Under the pieces are notes generated by a model that saw only the letters and a program-made list of their open reading frames with translations, did no database searches and had not been told where the DNA came from. The translations under genes were made by a program, and so were the position numbers. This document shows positions 25,610-34,888 of a stretch of 38,589 bases of DNA, one piece after another. Position 1 is the first letter of the stretch. Every line of letters starts with the position of its first letter. Origin of the DNA: CAYNFR01 sp964616755 (GTDB lineage Bacteria; Bacteroidota; Bacteroidia; Chitinophagales; Saprospiraceae). The DNA lies in NCBI GenBank assembly GCA_964616755.1, contig CAZTSI010000033.1, positions 1 to 38,589 of the forward strand, written 5' to 3'.

Positions 25610-27550
25610 ATGTGCCCTCGAACTAAGATTTGTCTCTGTTTCCTGATGTGTGGTGTGAGCTATTTGAATGCTCAAGAAAAGCTGCGGATAGATTTGGCTG
25701 CGTTGCTCATACCCGATAGCTTGACATCGCGAGCTGATGCTGTAGTTCGCTTTGATCGTACAACAGTCGATTATTTGAGTATTGATAAATGTAAAGTGGT
25801 TCGCGAAGTAGCCATAACCGTTTTAAACCAAAGAGCAGAGCACTACTTGGTGTTTCGAGAGTATTACAAAGCAAGTAGCAGCAAAATTTCTCATATTCAG
25901 TTGAGCTATTATGATCAGTCAGGTCAGCTCCTCCGAGCCATCAAAGAAAAAGACATAGAAGATTATGCCGCCCAAAATTCTCCGCAATACATCACAGATG
26001 GCCGGATAAAATATTTTAGTTACACCCCTGTTAGTTATCCAGTGACAATCTATTATACCTTTGAAGAGGAGAATAAAACTACCTTGAGCCTTGAAAGCTG
26101 GCAACCCATTCCAGGATATAACATTGGGGTTCAATCATCCGACTATACATTAAAAGCCTTCCCTGAAGCAAAGCTATTTGTAAAAGAAATGAATATTGCT
26201 GAATTCAACATTCAGCGACCATCTGATTTTGAGTATCATTTATCCGACCAAAAGCCGCTAAAAAGGGAGGTGTATTCTCCACATTCTACCGAGATATTTC
26301 CAATGGTAGCTTTTCGGCCAGAAGAATTTGTATACGAAGGCAAAAAGGGAGAATTTAGAGATTGGGATGATTTTGGAAACTGGATATACAGTAGCTTTTT
26401 AAATAACAAAAATGACTTAGACTCAAAAAAAACCGTATCGGACGTCAAACAGCAATTTAATATCGAAGGGCTTTCTGGTCGAGAACTGATCAGCGTCTTA
26501 TATCAGTATTTGAAAAATAATATGCGCTATATTTTTATAGGCCTCGAAGAGGGTGGCTTAGAGCCGCTCAGTGCAGGCAAAGTGCATCAGCTAAAATATG
26601 GCGACTGCAAGGCTCTAAGTTTCTATATGAAATCCTTATTAGGTATTTTTGATATCGCCTCAGACTATGTCGTAGTTCATAGTGGCTCTAATGATAAAAT
26701 AGGACCTCTTGACGATTTTCCTTCCACTTGGCCAGGAAATCATGTTATCGTACATGTCCCAAATAATGGGGATACTGTGTGGTTAGAATGCACGAGTAAT
26801 GATGCCCCCGCCGGGCATCTTGGTTCATTTACGGATGATCGACAAGTCGTGTTGATTAAAGAATCTGGAGGACAACTTTGGCGAACTCCGGGTTATAACA
26901 CAGCCGACAATTTGACACAGAAAGATGCTAAAATACAGCTTGGTGAATCGGGAGATGTGGTGGCAGAAGTAAGTGTTCTTCTGGCAGGAATCAACTATGA
27001 TCAAATTATTGGACTTTCTAAGCTTTCAAGTGACGATTTAATAAAAGTGCTTAAAGAGAACATTTTACCTGAGCTCATCAATGTCCAAATAGATCAAACG
27101 AATATCAAAAGAGAAGAAAAGTCACAAATTTATGGCGAGATAAATTATGTTTTTTCTGCAAGTGGATATGGCCAAATAAACGGAGAATATATCTTCTTGC
27201 CCAATGATTTTGAAGAGATGGACTGTCCTAAATTACCCAAAGATTCTAAACGAAAATATCCGATTGAGTTTTTGCGCGGACAAACTACAAAGCATAATAA
27301 TCATTATATACTGCCTAAAGAGTACCAGTTTTCTCTTGAGGATGTCAATATTGAAATCAAAACGCCCTATGGACGCTATCTGAAAGAATATGACTTCGAT
27401 GTAGTGACGAACACATTGTCCGTCAAACGAGAATTGATGTATCACAAAGGACAATATCCTGTCTCAGAGTATGCGTCGATTAAAAACTTTTTTGATAAGG
27501 TCATTAAAGCTGAGTCCGAAAAAACCTTTGTCCAAAAACGAAAAACCTAA
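25610..27550 (+). CDS. Exported DUF3857/transglutaminase-like protein with Cys and His intact (paralogue 2)
   Basis: This 646-residue protein has a probable signal peptide (hydrophobic residues 7-20, ending NAQ at 20-22), a DUF3857 domain in the first 250 residues, and a transglutaminase-like domain at about 285-405. The catalytic Cys333 lies in YGDCKALS, His378 in GNHVIVHV, and the acidic partner in WLECTSND (residues 391-398). The papain-like centre thus looks intact, unlike the two flanking paralogues. The residues after it (GHLGSFTDDR) match a common Bacteroidota subfamily. Such proteins may cleave or cross-link peptides, but no substrate is known. It ends 25 bp before paralogue 3, so those two are co-transcribed. 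Confidence 0.87.
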   Translation: MCPRTKICLCFLMCGVSYLNAQEKLRIDLAALLIPDSLTSRADAVVRFDRTTVDYLSIDKCKVVREVAITVLNQRAEHYLVFREYYKASSSKISHIQLSYYDQSGQLLRAIKEKDIEDYAAQNSPQYITDGRIKYFSYTPVSYPVTIYYTFEEENKTTLSLESWQPIPGYNIGVQSSDYTLKAFPEAKLFVKEMNIAEFNIQRPSDFEYHLSDQKPLKREVYSPHSTEIFPMVAFRPEEFVYEGKKGEFRDWDDFGNWIYSSFLNNKNDLDSKKTVSDVKQQFNIEGLSGRELISVLYQYLKNNMRYIFIGLEEGGLEPLSAGKVHQLKYGDCKALSFYMKSLLGIFDIASDYVVVHSGSNDKIGPLDDFPSTWPGNHVIVHVPNNGDTVWLECTSNDAPAGHLGSFTDDRQVVLIKESGGQLWRTPGYNTADNLTQKDAKIQLGESGDVVAEVSVLLAGINYDQIIGLSKLSSDDLIKVLKENILPELINVQIDQTNIKREEKSQIYGEINYVFSASGYGQINGEYIFLPNDFEEMDCPKLPKDSKRKYPIEFLRGQTTKHNNHYILPKEYQFSLEDVNIEIKTPYGRYLKEYDFDVVTNTLSVKRELMYHKGQYPVSEYASIKNFFDKVIKAESEKTFVQKRKT

Positions 27551-27575
27551 GCCTTTCACCAAATAAAACAATACT

Positions 27576-29546
27576 ATGAAAACATTTTTGTCCTTTCTGT
27601 TAGTGGCCTTGGCACTTTCACTGCAATCACAACATAAATTTGGCAAGGTCGAATTAAGCCAGTTCGATCGTACAGCCCATCTTTTAGATAGCTCCGCTCA
27701 TAGCGCATACATTTTTCATGAAGGCGATGTGAGCTTTGAATATGTCGATGGAATGGGGTTCTCCATGTACATAGAGTATCACGATCTAATTCAAATATTT
27801 AAAGAAGAAGGTAAAGAGATGGCCAACGTCGTCATCGATTTACATAAAGGTAGAAGTGAAAAGGAGACTGTGTCCAAGATAAAAGCCGCCGCCTACAATT
27901 TAGTGAATGGCAAAATAGAATCAACCGAACTACGCAAGCAGGATATTTATGAAGAAAAGATAAGTGATAATCATGAACAAATAAAGTTTGCCGTACCCAA
28001 TGTTCGGGCCGGCAGTATTGTAGAGATAAGTTATTCGTTAAGGAGTCCATACATTTACGTTATCCCAACATGGTTTTTTCAATCGCATGTGCCCATTGAC
28101 CAGGTCAGTTATTCACTAAAACTGCCCAAATTCTTTACCTATACACCTATACCCAAAGGCTTTGTGGAACTAAGACGCGAAGACAAATGGATGAATTCGG
28201 CGTGGGGAGAAGTGCGCGGCACCATCTTGACTGGCAAGAATGTGCCCCCCATCAAAGATGAAGAGTATGTGCTCAATATGAATGACTACACATCTAGCTT
28301 AAAATATGAGTTGTTCTCCGTTGCAATGCCAGGCAAGCCCACTAAAAATTATTCAAAAAATTGGGTGCAAATAGGAGATGACCTTCTAGAAGAGACCTCG
28401 TTTGGAAAAGAAATAACTCGTCGTCTTAAAGATTTGGATCCTATACTAGAGCAAACTAATGCAATGACTAAAGAACAGAAAATGGCATTTCTCTATAGCT
28501 ATGTTCAAAACAATTATAGCTGGAATGGCAACTATGGAAGACAGACCGACGATGGACTTAAATCGTTGTTATCTACGAAGTCAGGTAATATCAGCGAAAT
28601 CAACCTACTATTGCTCAATCTACTAAACAAAGCTGAAATTAATGCGTACCCATTTTTAGTGCGTTCTAGATATGCCGGACTGCTCAACCCTTCTTATCCA
28701 AGTTTGACAAGTCTGAATTATGTAATGGTATATGTAGAAGCTGAAGATGGTAGGGTTTTGTTGCTAGATGCGAGTTCTAAATATGTGCCGATAGGCCAAC
28801 TGCCTAAGCGAGCCATTAATATTAATGGGCTTCTGGTAAAAAAGAATGCTTCTGATATGGTCAGTTTTAGCAACATGAATAAGTATAATGTGAGTGGTAT
28901 AGCACAATATACACTAACGCCAGAAAACGTTTCACTTATAGGAACAGGCAAAAAGAAGTATGCTGATTATGCTGCTACAAGATATAGAATCAAAGCAGAC
29001 GAAAAGGAGGATGCAGAAGATATAAAAGAGGAGTATGCGGGCGACACATCTGAAGAGGAAGAAGAGGAAGAGCTGCGTTTAAGCAATACTTTTACAGCCA
29101 AAAAAATCGAAGGCTTTGAGGATATTAACTCGGCCATCACCCTAGAGTATGACGAAGAAATCTTCACCCATCTACAAAAAATAGGCAATAAATACTTCAT
29201 CGATTGTGCGCTAGATTTTGGGGTGAACTATAATCCTTTTACGGAGGATAAGAGGGAGTTTCCTGTTTTTTATGACCAACTGCTTAACTTACGCCAATCT
29301 GTTTCGATAATTTTGCCCGAAGGTTATGCTGTAGAGTCGCTGCCCGAATCCTTATTCTTGAGTTTGCCAGATGATCAGGGCAAGTATATGTATGAAGTAA
29401 AACAGATGGCTAATAAATTGATCATCAGTTATAAGTTCCAACTCAATCAAGATGTGTTTTCGCCTGAGTCGTATTTTGATTTGAAGCAATTCTATAATCT
29501 GATTATCCAAAAGGAAAAGGAAAAAATAGTGGTCGTCAAAAGCTAG
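27576..29546 (+). CDS. Exported DUF3857/transglutaminase-like protein, catalytic residues lost, acidic insert (paralogue 3)
   Basis: This 656-residue protein has a short signal peptide (LSFLLVALALSLQSQ), the DUF3857 domain and a transglutaminase-like domain. It resembles paralogue 1 more than 2: GNISEINLLLLNLLNK replaces the Cys motif (Ile339), LNYVMVY replaces the His (Tyr382), and LLLDASSKYVPIG keeps the Asp (398). A strongly acidic segment at about 475-499 contains seven consecutive glutamates, a short insertion relative to paralogue 1. It starts 25 bp after paralogue 2, and the formimidoyltransferase follows 41 bp later. Function is unknown; a non-catalytic partner of paralogue 2 is an inference. 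Confidence 0.85.
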   Translation: MKTFLSFLLVALALSLQSQHKFGKVELSQFDRTAHLLDSSAHSAYIFHEGDVSFEYVDGMGFSMYIEYHDLIQIFKEEGKEMANVVIDLHKGRSEKETVSKIKAAAYNLVNGKIESTELRKQDIYEEKISDNHEQIKFAVPNVRAGSIVEISYSLRSPYIYVIPTWFFQSHVPIDQVSYSLKLPKFFTYTPIPKGFVELRREDKWMNSAWGEVRGTILTGKNVPPIKDEEYVLNMNDYTSSLKYELFSVAMPGKPTKNYSKNWVQIGDDLLEETSFGKEITRRLKDLDPILEQTNAMTKEQKMAFLYSYVQNNYSWNGNYGRQTDDGLKSLLSTKSGNISEINLLLLNLLNKAEINAYPFLVRSRYAGLLNPSYPSLTSLNYVMVYVEAEDGRVLLLDASSKYVPIGQLPKRAININGLLVKKNASDMVSFSNMNKYNVSGIAQYTLTPENVSLIGTGKKKYADYAATRYRIKADEKEDAEDIKEEYAGDTSEEEEEEELRLSNTFTAKKIEGFEDINSAITLEYDEEIFTHLQKIGNKYFIDCALDFGVNYNPFTEDKREFPVFYDQLLNLRQSVSIILPEGYAVESLPESLFLSLPDDQGKYMYEVKQMANKLIISYKFQLNQDVFSPESYFDLKQFYNLIIQKEKEKIVVVKS

Positions 29547-29587
29547 TCTCTTTGTCATTATTGCGGTAAAAGCTATCTTGGTGTATC

Positions 29588-30568
29588 ATGTTATATGAAT
29601 GTATTCCGAATATTAGCTTAGGACAGAATCCTGATAAGATTGGACAGTTGCAAGGTGCACTGTTGCGCATTGATGGCTTGATAATCGGTCATATGGACAG
29701 TGGATATGACGCCAATCGCACCGTGCTAACCCTTTTTGGTCATGAGCAAGCCATCGGACAGGCGATAGATGTACTTTTTGACTTTGCTTTGCAACATATA
29801 GATATGCGCACTTTTCGGGGAGAGCATCCCTGTATAGGTGCTGTTGACGTCTTGCCGATTGTGCCCTTTTATGGTTATTCTAAACTTGAGGTGGATCATT
29901 TTGTCCGTCGATATGCCTTGCAGATTGCTGAGCGAATGAACATGCCTGTCTATCTGTATGATCGTCTGGCATCTAGCCCCGTACGTCAAAAACTCTCGCA
30001 CTTCAGACGAGGTGGTATCGCCGCCGCTAGCGAAAGGTGCCATATAGGGGAAATGTCGCCGGATTATGGGCCACCTAGCTTTCATGCACAACTAGGCGCT
30101 AGCTGTTTCGCGGCACGAGAAATGATGGTCGCTTTTAACATCAATATATCAGTAACTACGCTACCCGTCGCGCGAGCCATAGCGAGTGATTTTATGCGCC
30201 AACGAGATGACCAACAGCATTTTATTGCTTGCAACCCGATGGATATAGTGAACTTTGAGCAACTTACATCCGTTCGATTTTTAGCTTGGTATATGGATGA
30301 ATATGCCACGTATCAATTGTCCACAAATATTTATGACACCAAGGCCATTTCTATGACAGCGTTGTACCGTTGGGTAGATCAGCAGTTGAAAAGCAGGTGG
30401 GCAGCAGAGGCGCGTGGCAGCGAACTCATTGGAATGGCCCAACTCTCGGCTATTGCAAATGGCGCCACATTGGATAATATCGCCCATTATGTTTCCGAGC
30501 TAAAACTGAATGCTGTCAAGCCTTTTGTAGCTAAGGAGCGGATCATAGAACTTGTTTTGGGCCATTAA
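29588..30568 (+). CDS. Glutamate formimidoyltransferase
   Basis: This 326-residue protein matches the formiminotransferase domain (N- and C-subdomains) of FTCD. It transfers a formimino group from N-formimino-glutamate to tetrahydrofolate at the end of histidine degradation. Visible family motifs are YECIPNIS at the start, NRTVLT at 43-48, GEHPCIGAVDVLP at 78-90 (His80 aligns with the human catalytic His82), and GASCFAAREMMVAFNINI in the C-subdomain. No cyclodeaminase domain is fused. None of the other histidine-utilization genes (hutH, hutU, hutI) is nearby. It probably shares a transcript with paralogue 3. Confidence 0.88.
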   Translation: MLYECIPNISLGQNPDKIGQLQGALLRIDGLIIGHMDSGYDANRTVLTLFGHEQAIGQAIDVLFDFALQHIDMRTFRGEHPCIGAVDVLPIVPFYGYSKLEVDHFVRRYALQIAERMNMPVYLYDRLASSPVRQKLSHFRRGGIAAASERCHIGEMSPDYGPPSFHAQLGASCFAAREMMVAFNINISVTTLPVARAIASDFMRQRDDQQHFIACNPMDIVNFEQLTSVRFLAWYMDEYATYQLSTNIYDTKAISMTALYRWVDQQLKSRWAAEARGSELIGMAQLSAIANGATLDNIAHYVSELKLNAVKPFVAKERIIELVLGH

Positions 30569-30723
30569 ACAATGTACTTGGTAGAAATAAGCCCTACCAA
30601 AGCTATTTTGACACTTCTTACTGTAGCTTGAAGTATTGCAACTCAAATTGTACATTGCAATTACTTTTGATAGCCAGCAAGCCCATTTCATCTTTCACCT
30701 TCATTGTTCAATAACTATTTTAT

Positions 30724-31986
30724 ATGAAACTCTTTGATCAAACCCTGATTGTAAAACGCATGCTGTTGGTATTATTTGTCTTTCCAATGCTGATAGAGGC
30801 GCAGCTGCCATTTTCGGTGGGGTATGCATATAGAGATATCACACCGACAGACACGGCCTATATTGCTGGGCATTCGCACAACCGCATCTTTACAGGAGTA
30901 AATGATCCTATCTATGTCAAAGCGGCGGTCATCACTAATGCAGATCATGAGAGTATTGGAATATTGACCTTTGACTGTATCGGATTGTTACATCCACAAT
31001 TAGAAGATATCCGCACATTGGTGCATCGGAGGCTGCCGAGTTTTCCCGTTGATCATATAGTTATGAGTTCTTCGCACACCCATTCTGGTCCTGATGTAGT
31101 CGGTCTATGGGGACCTGATGTGCTAAGCTCAGGGGTAGATCCAGTGTATATGCTTCAACTCATTGAGTATTCGGCTAACGCTCTTGTGGAGGCCTGGCAA
31201 CATAGACGTCCTGCACGCGCAGTGTATGCCATGGGCGTGCATGGACATGAATGGGTGCATAACATCTCTGAGCCTGAAGAACTTGATAGAGCCCTAACGG
31301 TGTTGCAATGGATGGATGAGCAAAATAAAAATGTCCTGACTATCTCAAATTTTGCTTGCCACCCTACTTTTTTGGATGCTGTCAATGAAGGAGTTAGCTC
31401 AGATTATGTAGGTGGTTACTATCAGCGACTGGATAGTATTCAGCAAGGCGGCAATATGTTTATACAAGGTGCCATTGGCGGATGGGTTCAGCCGGAGCAT
31501 GAAGACAAGACCCATGTACAAGCCTTTTATAGGGGGAGAGAATTGGCCAATGAAGTGAATCGCTTATTAGGCGCTGCCACCCCATTGGAAGGCTCAAATA
31601 TTAGAATGCTTAATTCGAAGTTCAATCTTCCTTTGGCTAATCTAGGCTTTAGAATGTTGTCTGAGGCAGGAGTTCTGACTCGGCAATTTGGTGATTCGGT
31701 TATAACAGAAGTAGCCTATTTTGAAATTGGGAACGCTGCTTTTGCCACTCATCCGGGCGAAACAACTCCAGCACTATCGCAGCGCACCAAGGAACTGATG
31801 TCCAATGATGGGCCAAAATTTATCATTGGCTTAGGCATGGACGCCTTAGGATATATTTTAAAACCCTACTTTTTTGACCCTGCCAGAGCCATCCCCCATG
31901 CAGAATATTTGTGTGCAGTTAGCGTCGGCCCAGAAACGGAGACATATTTATACAATATGCTCTCACAATTGATTACCTCTGACTAA
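30724..31986 (+). CDS. Exported neutral/alkaline ceramidase-like amidase
   Basis: This 420-residue protein has a signal peptide (hydrophobic residues 13-24, ending EAQ near 27) and matches the N-terminal catalytic domain of neutral/alkaline non-lysosomal ceramidases. The zinc-site motif SHTHSGPD is at 117-124; VGYAYRDITPTD and IAGHSHNR begin the domain as in the family. Full neutral ceramidases are about 650-750 residues with a C-terminal beta domain; this one stops after the catalytic part, as in many Bacteroidota proteins. FACHPTFLD replaces the usual FAVHGTSM-type loop. Whether it cleaves ceramide or another N-acyl compound is unknown; Bacteroidota often contain sphingolipids. Confidence 0.82.
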   Translation: MKLFDQTLIVKRMLLVLFVFPMLIEAQLPFSVGYAYRDITPTDTAYIAGHSHNRIFTGVNDPIYVKAAVITNADHESIGILTFDCIGLLHPQLEDIRTLVHRRLPSFPVDHIVMSSSHTHSGPDVVGLWGPDVLSSGVDPVYMLQLIEYSANALVEAWQHRRPARAVYAMGVHGHEWVHNISEPEELDRALTVLQWMDEQNKNVLTISNFACHPTFLDAVNEGVSSDYVGGYYQRLDSIQQGGNMFIQGAIGGWVQPEHEDKTHVQAFYRGRELANEVNRLLGAATPLEGSNIRMLNSKFNLPLANLGFRMLSEAGVLTRQFGDSVITEVAYFEIGNAAFATHPGETTPALSQRTKELMSNDGPKFIIGLGMDALGYILKPYFFDPARAIPHAEYLCAVSVGPETETYLYNMLSQLITSD

Positions 31987-32146
31987 TGTTTCTTGCGTAA
32001 TGCATGACTTATCAAAAGATTAACAATAGACGGACGGCTGAAAAGATTGGAATTTCTACCTTTGAGTATGTCAGAGATAATGATACGTACCATTCATTTG
32101 TGCGGCAATGTTTTGTCGAACCTTTGAAACACTAAATATCAAACAA

Positions 32147-33715
32147 ATGAATTTAGCCAAAATTAGACTAGTGTTAATGATCAGCGCGGCATATATTAGT
32201 ATGTGTCAGCCGTTATATAGTCAAGAATTGAGGGCGTATAAGGCCCCCGTTTTTGAAAAAACTTGGCATCTTCCATCGCAGCATCCCGACAGAATTGTAC
32301 TTAACCTAACCGCAGATCCTGCGACATCAATGAGTGTTACATGGCGCACCAGCACAGAGGTACTGACGGGGTACGCGGAGATTGCTAAAGCCAGTGCCGC
32401 ACCAAAATTTTGGCGCAACGCAATACGATATACAGCGCAGACCGAGACGATGGATGCTCGAGAGGTGCAACGAGCTGGACTTATGGTGCATCATCATTCG
32501 GTGACGTTTACAAGCTTAAGTCCTAATACTCTGTATGCATACCGAGTGGGCGATGGTGACCATTGGAGTGAGTGGATACAATTTAAGACCGCTGACAATA
32601 GGCCTGAGCGCTTTTCCTTTCTATATGTGGGGGATGCGCAAAATTATATCATGGAATTATGGTCGCGCTTGATTCGCCAAGGATATCGGCAAGCACCAGA
32701 AGCGAGCTTTATTATTCACGCTGGCGATTTGATCAATAATGCCCACGCCGATACAGAATGGCACGAGTGGTTTATGGCAGGCGCTTGGATTCATAGCATG
32801 TTACCGTCGATACCCGTTACGGGCAACCACGAGTATGGGCCATATACTGCTGGCGGCACTAGAAACTTGTCTATACAATGGCGACCACAATTTACCCTGC
32901 CCAACAATGGCCCAGAAGGACTAGAGGAGACCGTTTATTATATCGACTATCAAGGGGCTCGAATTATTACCCTTAACACGAACGAAGACAAACAAAAGCA
33001 AGCATTGTGGCTAGAAGAAGTGCTAAAGAATAATCCGAAACAATGGACCATTTTGACTTATCATCATCCACTCTATTCGGCTTCGGATGGTCGCGATAAT
33101 GTGGAATGGCGCGAGATACTCAAACCTTTGTTTGACAAATATGGGGTGGATCTAGCCCTTCAAGGTCATGATCATGCCTATGCGAGGGGTCGAGTAGCGC
33201 CGCCAGAGTACAATCTTTTATCGGGGGTCAATAAGTGGGATCAAACAGGAACGGTGTATGTCGTCTCTGTCAGCGGTGGCAAGATGTATAATGCTCGAAC
33301 AAATGGTTGGAATGACTTTGAAGGAGCAGACAGAGAGCGCTTTGCAGAGAATACACAGTTATTTCAAGTCATAACCGTTGATGGCAATCAATTGCACTAT
33401 ACTTCTTATACCGCCGTGGGTGAATTGTATGATGCTTTTCAATTGATAAAAAATGGCGAAGGCCCCAATACATTTGTAGAATTACAACACAAAGCTATTA
33501 GTACGCGAACGAACGCCAATACTATTTCATATTATGACCAACTGCCACCAGAAGTACAAACAGAATTGATGGGGCGCTATCCAGGTTTTGTAGTGAAGAG
33601 AGTGGCAATCATCGAGCGAGGAGGACAGACGCTATATGATGTGCAGATTATCAAAGATGATATGGTCTTAAATTTTGATGTAGATACAAAGGGGAATATT
33701 AAAAGGCGCGAGTAA
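32147..33715 (+). CDS. Exported purple acid phosphatase with a C-terminal PepSY-like domain
   Basis: From the ATG at 32147 the product is 522 residues with a signal peptide ending near LYSQ (residue 26); an upstream in-frame ATG at 32108 would add 13 residues with no signal character. An N-terminal fibronectin-type domain (about 45-148) precedes the metallophosphatase core: GDAQ 162-165, GDLIN 193-197, GNHE 226-229, HHP 306-308 and GHDHAY 340-345. The usual GDxG reads GDAQ and the metal-binding Tyr after GDL is Asn, so metal preference may differ. Residues 465-522 (LPPEVQTELMGRYPGFVVK and a FDVDTKGNI ending) look like a PepSY-like domain, an unexpected fusion. It should hydrolyse phosphate esters outside the inner membrane. 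Confidence 0.86.
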   Translation: MNLAKIRLVLMISAAYISMCQPLYSQELRAYKAPVFEKTWHLPSQHPDRIVLNLTADPATSMSVTWRTSTEVLTGYAEIAKASAAPKFWRNAIRYTAQTETMDAREVQRAGLMVHHHSVTFTSLSPNTLYAYRVGDGDHWSEWIQFKTADNRPERFSFLYVGDAQNYIMELWSRLIRQGYRQAPEASFIIHAGDLINNAHADTEWHEWFMAGAWIHSMLPSIPVTGNHEYGPYTAGGTRNLSIQWRPQFTLPNNGPEGLEETVYYIDYQGARIITLNTNEDKQKQALWLEEVLKNNPKQWTILTYHHPLYSASDGRDNVEWREILKPLFDKYGVDLALQGHDHAYARGRVAPPEYNLLSGVNKWDQTGTVYVVSVSGGKMYNARTNGWNDFEGADRERFAENTQLFQVITVDGNQLHYTSYTAVGELYDAFQLIKNGEGPNTFVELQHKAISTRTNANTISYYDQLPPEVQTELMGRYPGFVVKRVAIIERGGQTLYDVQIIKDDMVLNFDVDTKGNIKRRE

Positions 33716-33815
33716 GCGCGGGGCCATAGCTCATGTTAGAATCATTCCTTTGTTATATCCTAGGCTCTCAACATTTACAATTCCATTATATCAGCAATTG
33801 ATCAGTAGTCTTAAT

Positions 33816-34713
33816 TCAAGCTGCAAATACAACTTCTGTTCATAAATTAAATTCTTCTTCTGGGATGTTATTATGGAGTCTTTTACGAGGTTCTTAGTTT
33901 ACTTCATTTTCTACTCTTTTCACTTCTCTCCATGATCGCTATACAAAACTATTCGTCTCGAAAAAATATTATGTGATTAGCCCGTTTCGGTTTTCATTCG
34001 CCCCTCTTTGCGCATTACAATTAGTAGTCCGCGAAATAAAATCTATCGCCCATTTATCAGAATTGTATTAGTGATCCGAAAATTCTTTCCCTGTCTGATG
34101 TTATTGTGTGAAGGAGTTTTTAATGGGGCAGCAATGCTTTTGCTATCGCTTTTGCTACTTGCTTTGAGTCTTTTCGTTTAAGTAGTTTTATCTCGGCAAA
34201 CCCTGATTTTCTGTCATTTATACGTAACAATGCTCCCTTATAATATGTACTAACTATTAAACCTATATTATTGTCCTCATTACATGACCTATACTCCACT
34301 TCTTGGCCCCTAATATGGAATCTGTTCGTCTCGACTAACTTGCCGCGAAGATCATCAAGCACTATGTGTTTGCAGTACTTCTTTCGACGCCTCAAGTGAT
34401 TGTACTTATCACCACTTCTTTTTTTGTCTTCAATGATGTATTGATATAAGCGCTCATGACTTACCCGCATTAGGTGCGTGCGTACTGGGGTCTTACTGAT
34501 TTGCTCAGGAGACCATATTTTAACTAGTTTAAATCTACATACCTCTTGACTTGATCCGTATTATTTTCAGCTCGTGGCTTGGTCTATTGTCGTTGACTAT
34601 ATTTAGCCTGTCCCAAAACTTATTGTTCCCTTTCGTCTCACATCAAATCCATGAGACTGTTAAACGTATTATTAAAGAGTGAAGCATCCTTCTTGGTAAA
34701 ATTTATACTTCAT
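33816..34713 (-). pseudogene. Decayed IS30-family transposase
   Basis: The minus strand carries broken IS30 transposase sequence in several frames. Reading N to C: MKYKFYQEG (from 34713), WSPEQIS (about 34513), VSHERLYQYIIEDKKRSG (about 34464), YKGALLRINDRKSGFAEIKLL, then after a frameshift past residue LLP near 34121 TGKEFSDH, RGANENRNGLI (about 33985) with the DDE glutamate, RKRLHNN and VVFAA before a stop at 33816. Stops interrupt several of these stretches. The second catalytic Asp is gone (SDNGKEF reads QTGKEF). An intact element would encode about 300-350 residues. The longest surviving frame is 116 codons (34120-34470). No convincing terminal inverted repeats were found. Confidence 0.85.
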
Positions 34714-34888
34714 ATGCTTTTAGAAGAGTCATTCCAACCCCCAAAATTCTGTGACGTCTATCAGGCCAAAACGTTCCATCCACGACACATACCAAACGTA
34801 GGCGTCCGAAATACAACTTTAGGATAGATACTTTCCCTTCCTACCCAATAAATGGCTTTATTTTGCCGGTCACATTAAAGCTCGCTAT

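Noticed and set aside
25463..25675. A 70-codon minus-strand frame overlapping the start of the second DUF3857 gene.
   Set aside because: It shadows the real gene's signal peptide region and matches nothing known.
33734..34740. TCATTCC repeats at 33740-33747 and 34728-34735 as possible IS30 target-site or terminal repeats.
   Set aside because: Only seven bases match and in direct, not inverted, orientation; likely chance. The true IS30 ends could not be identified.
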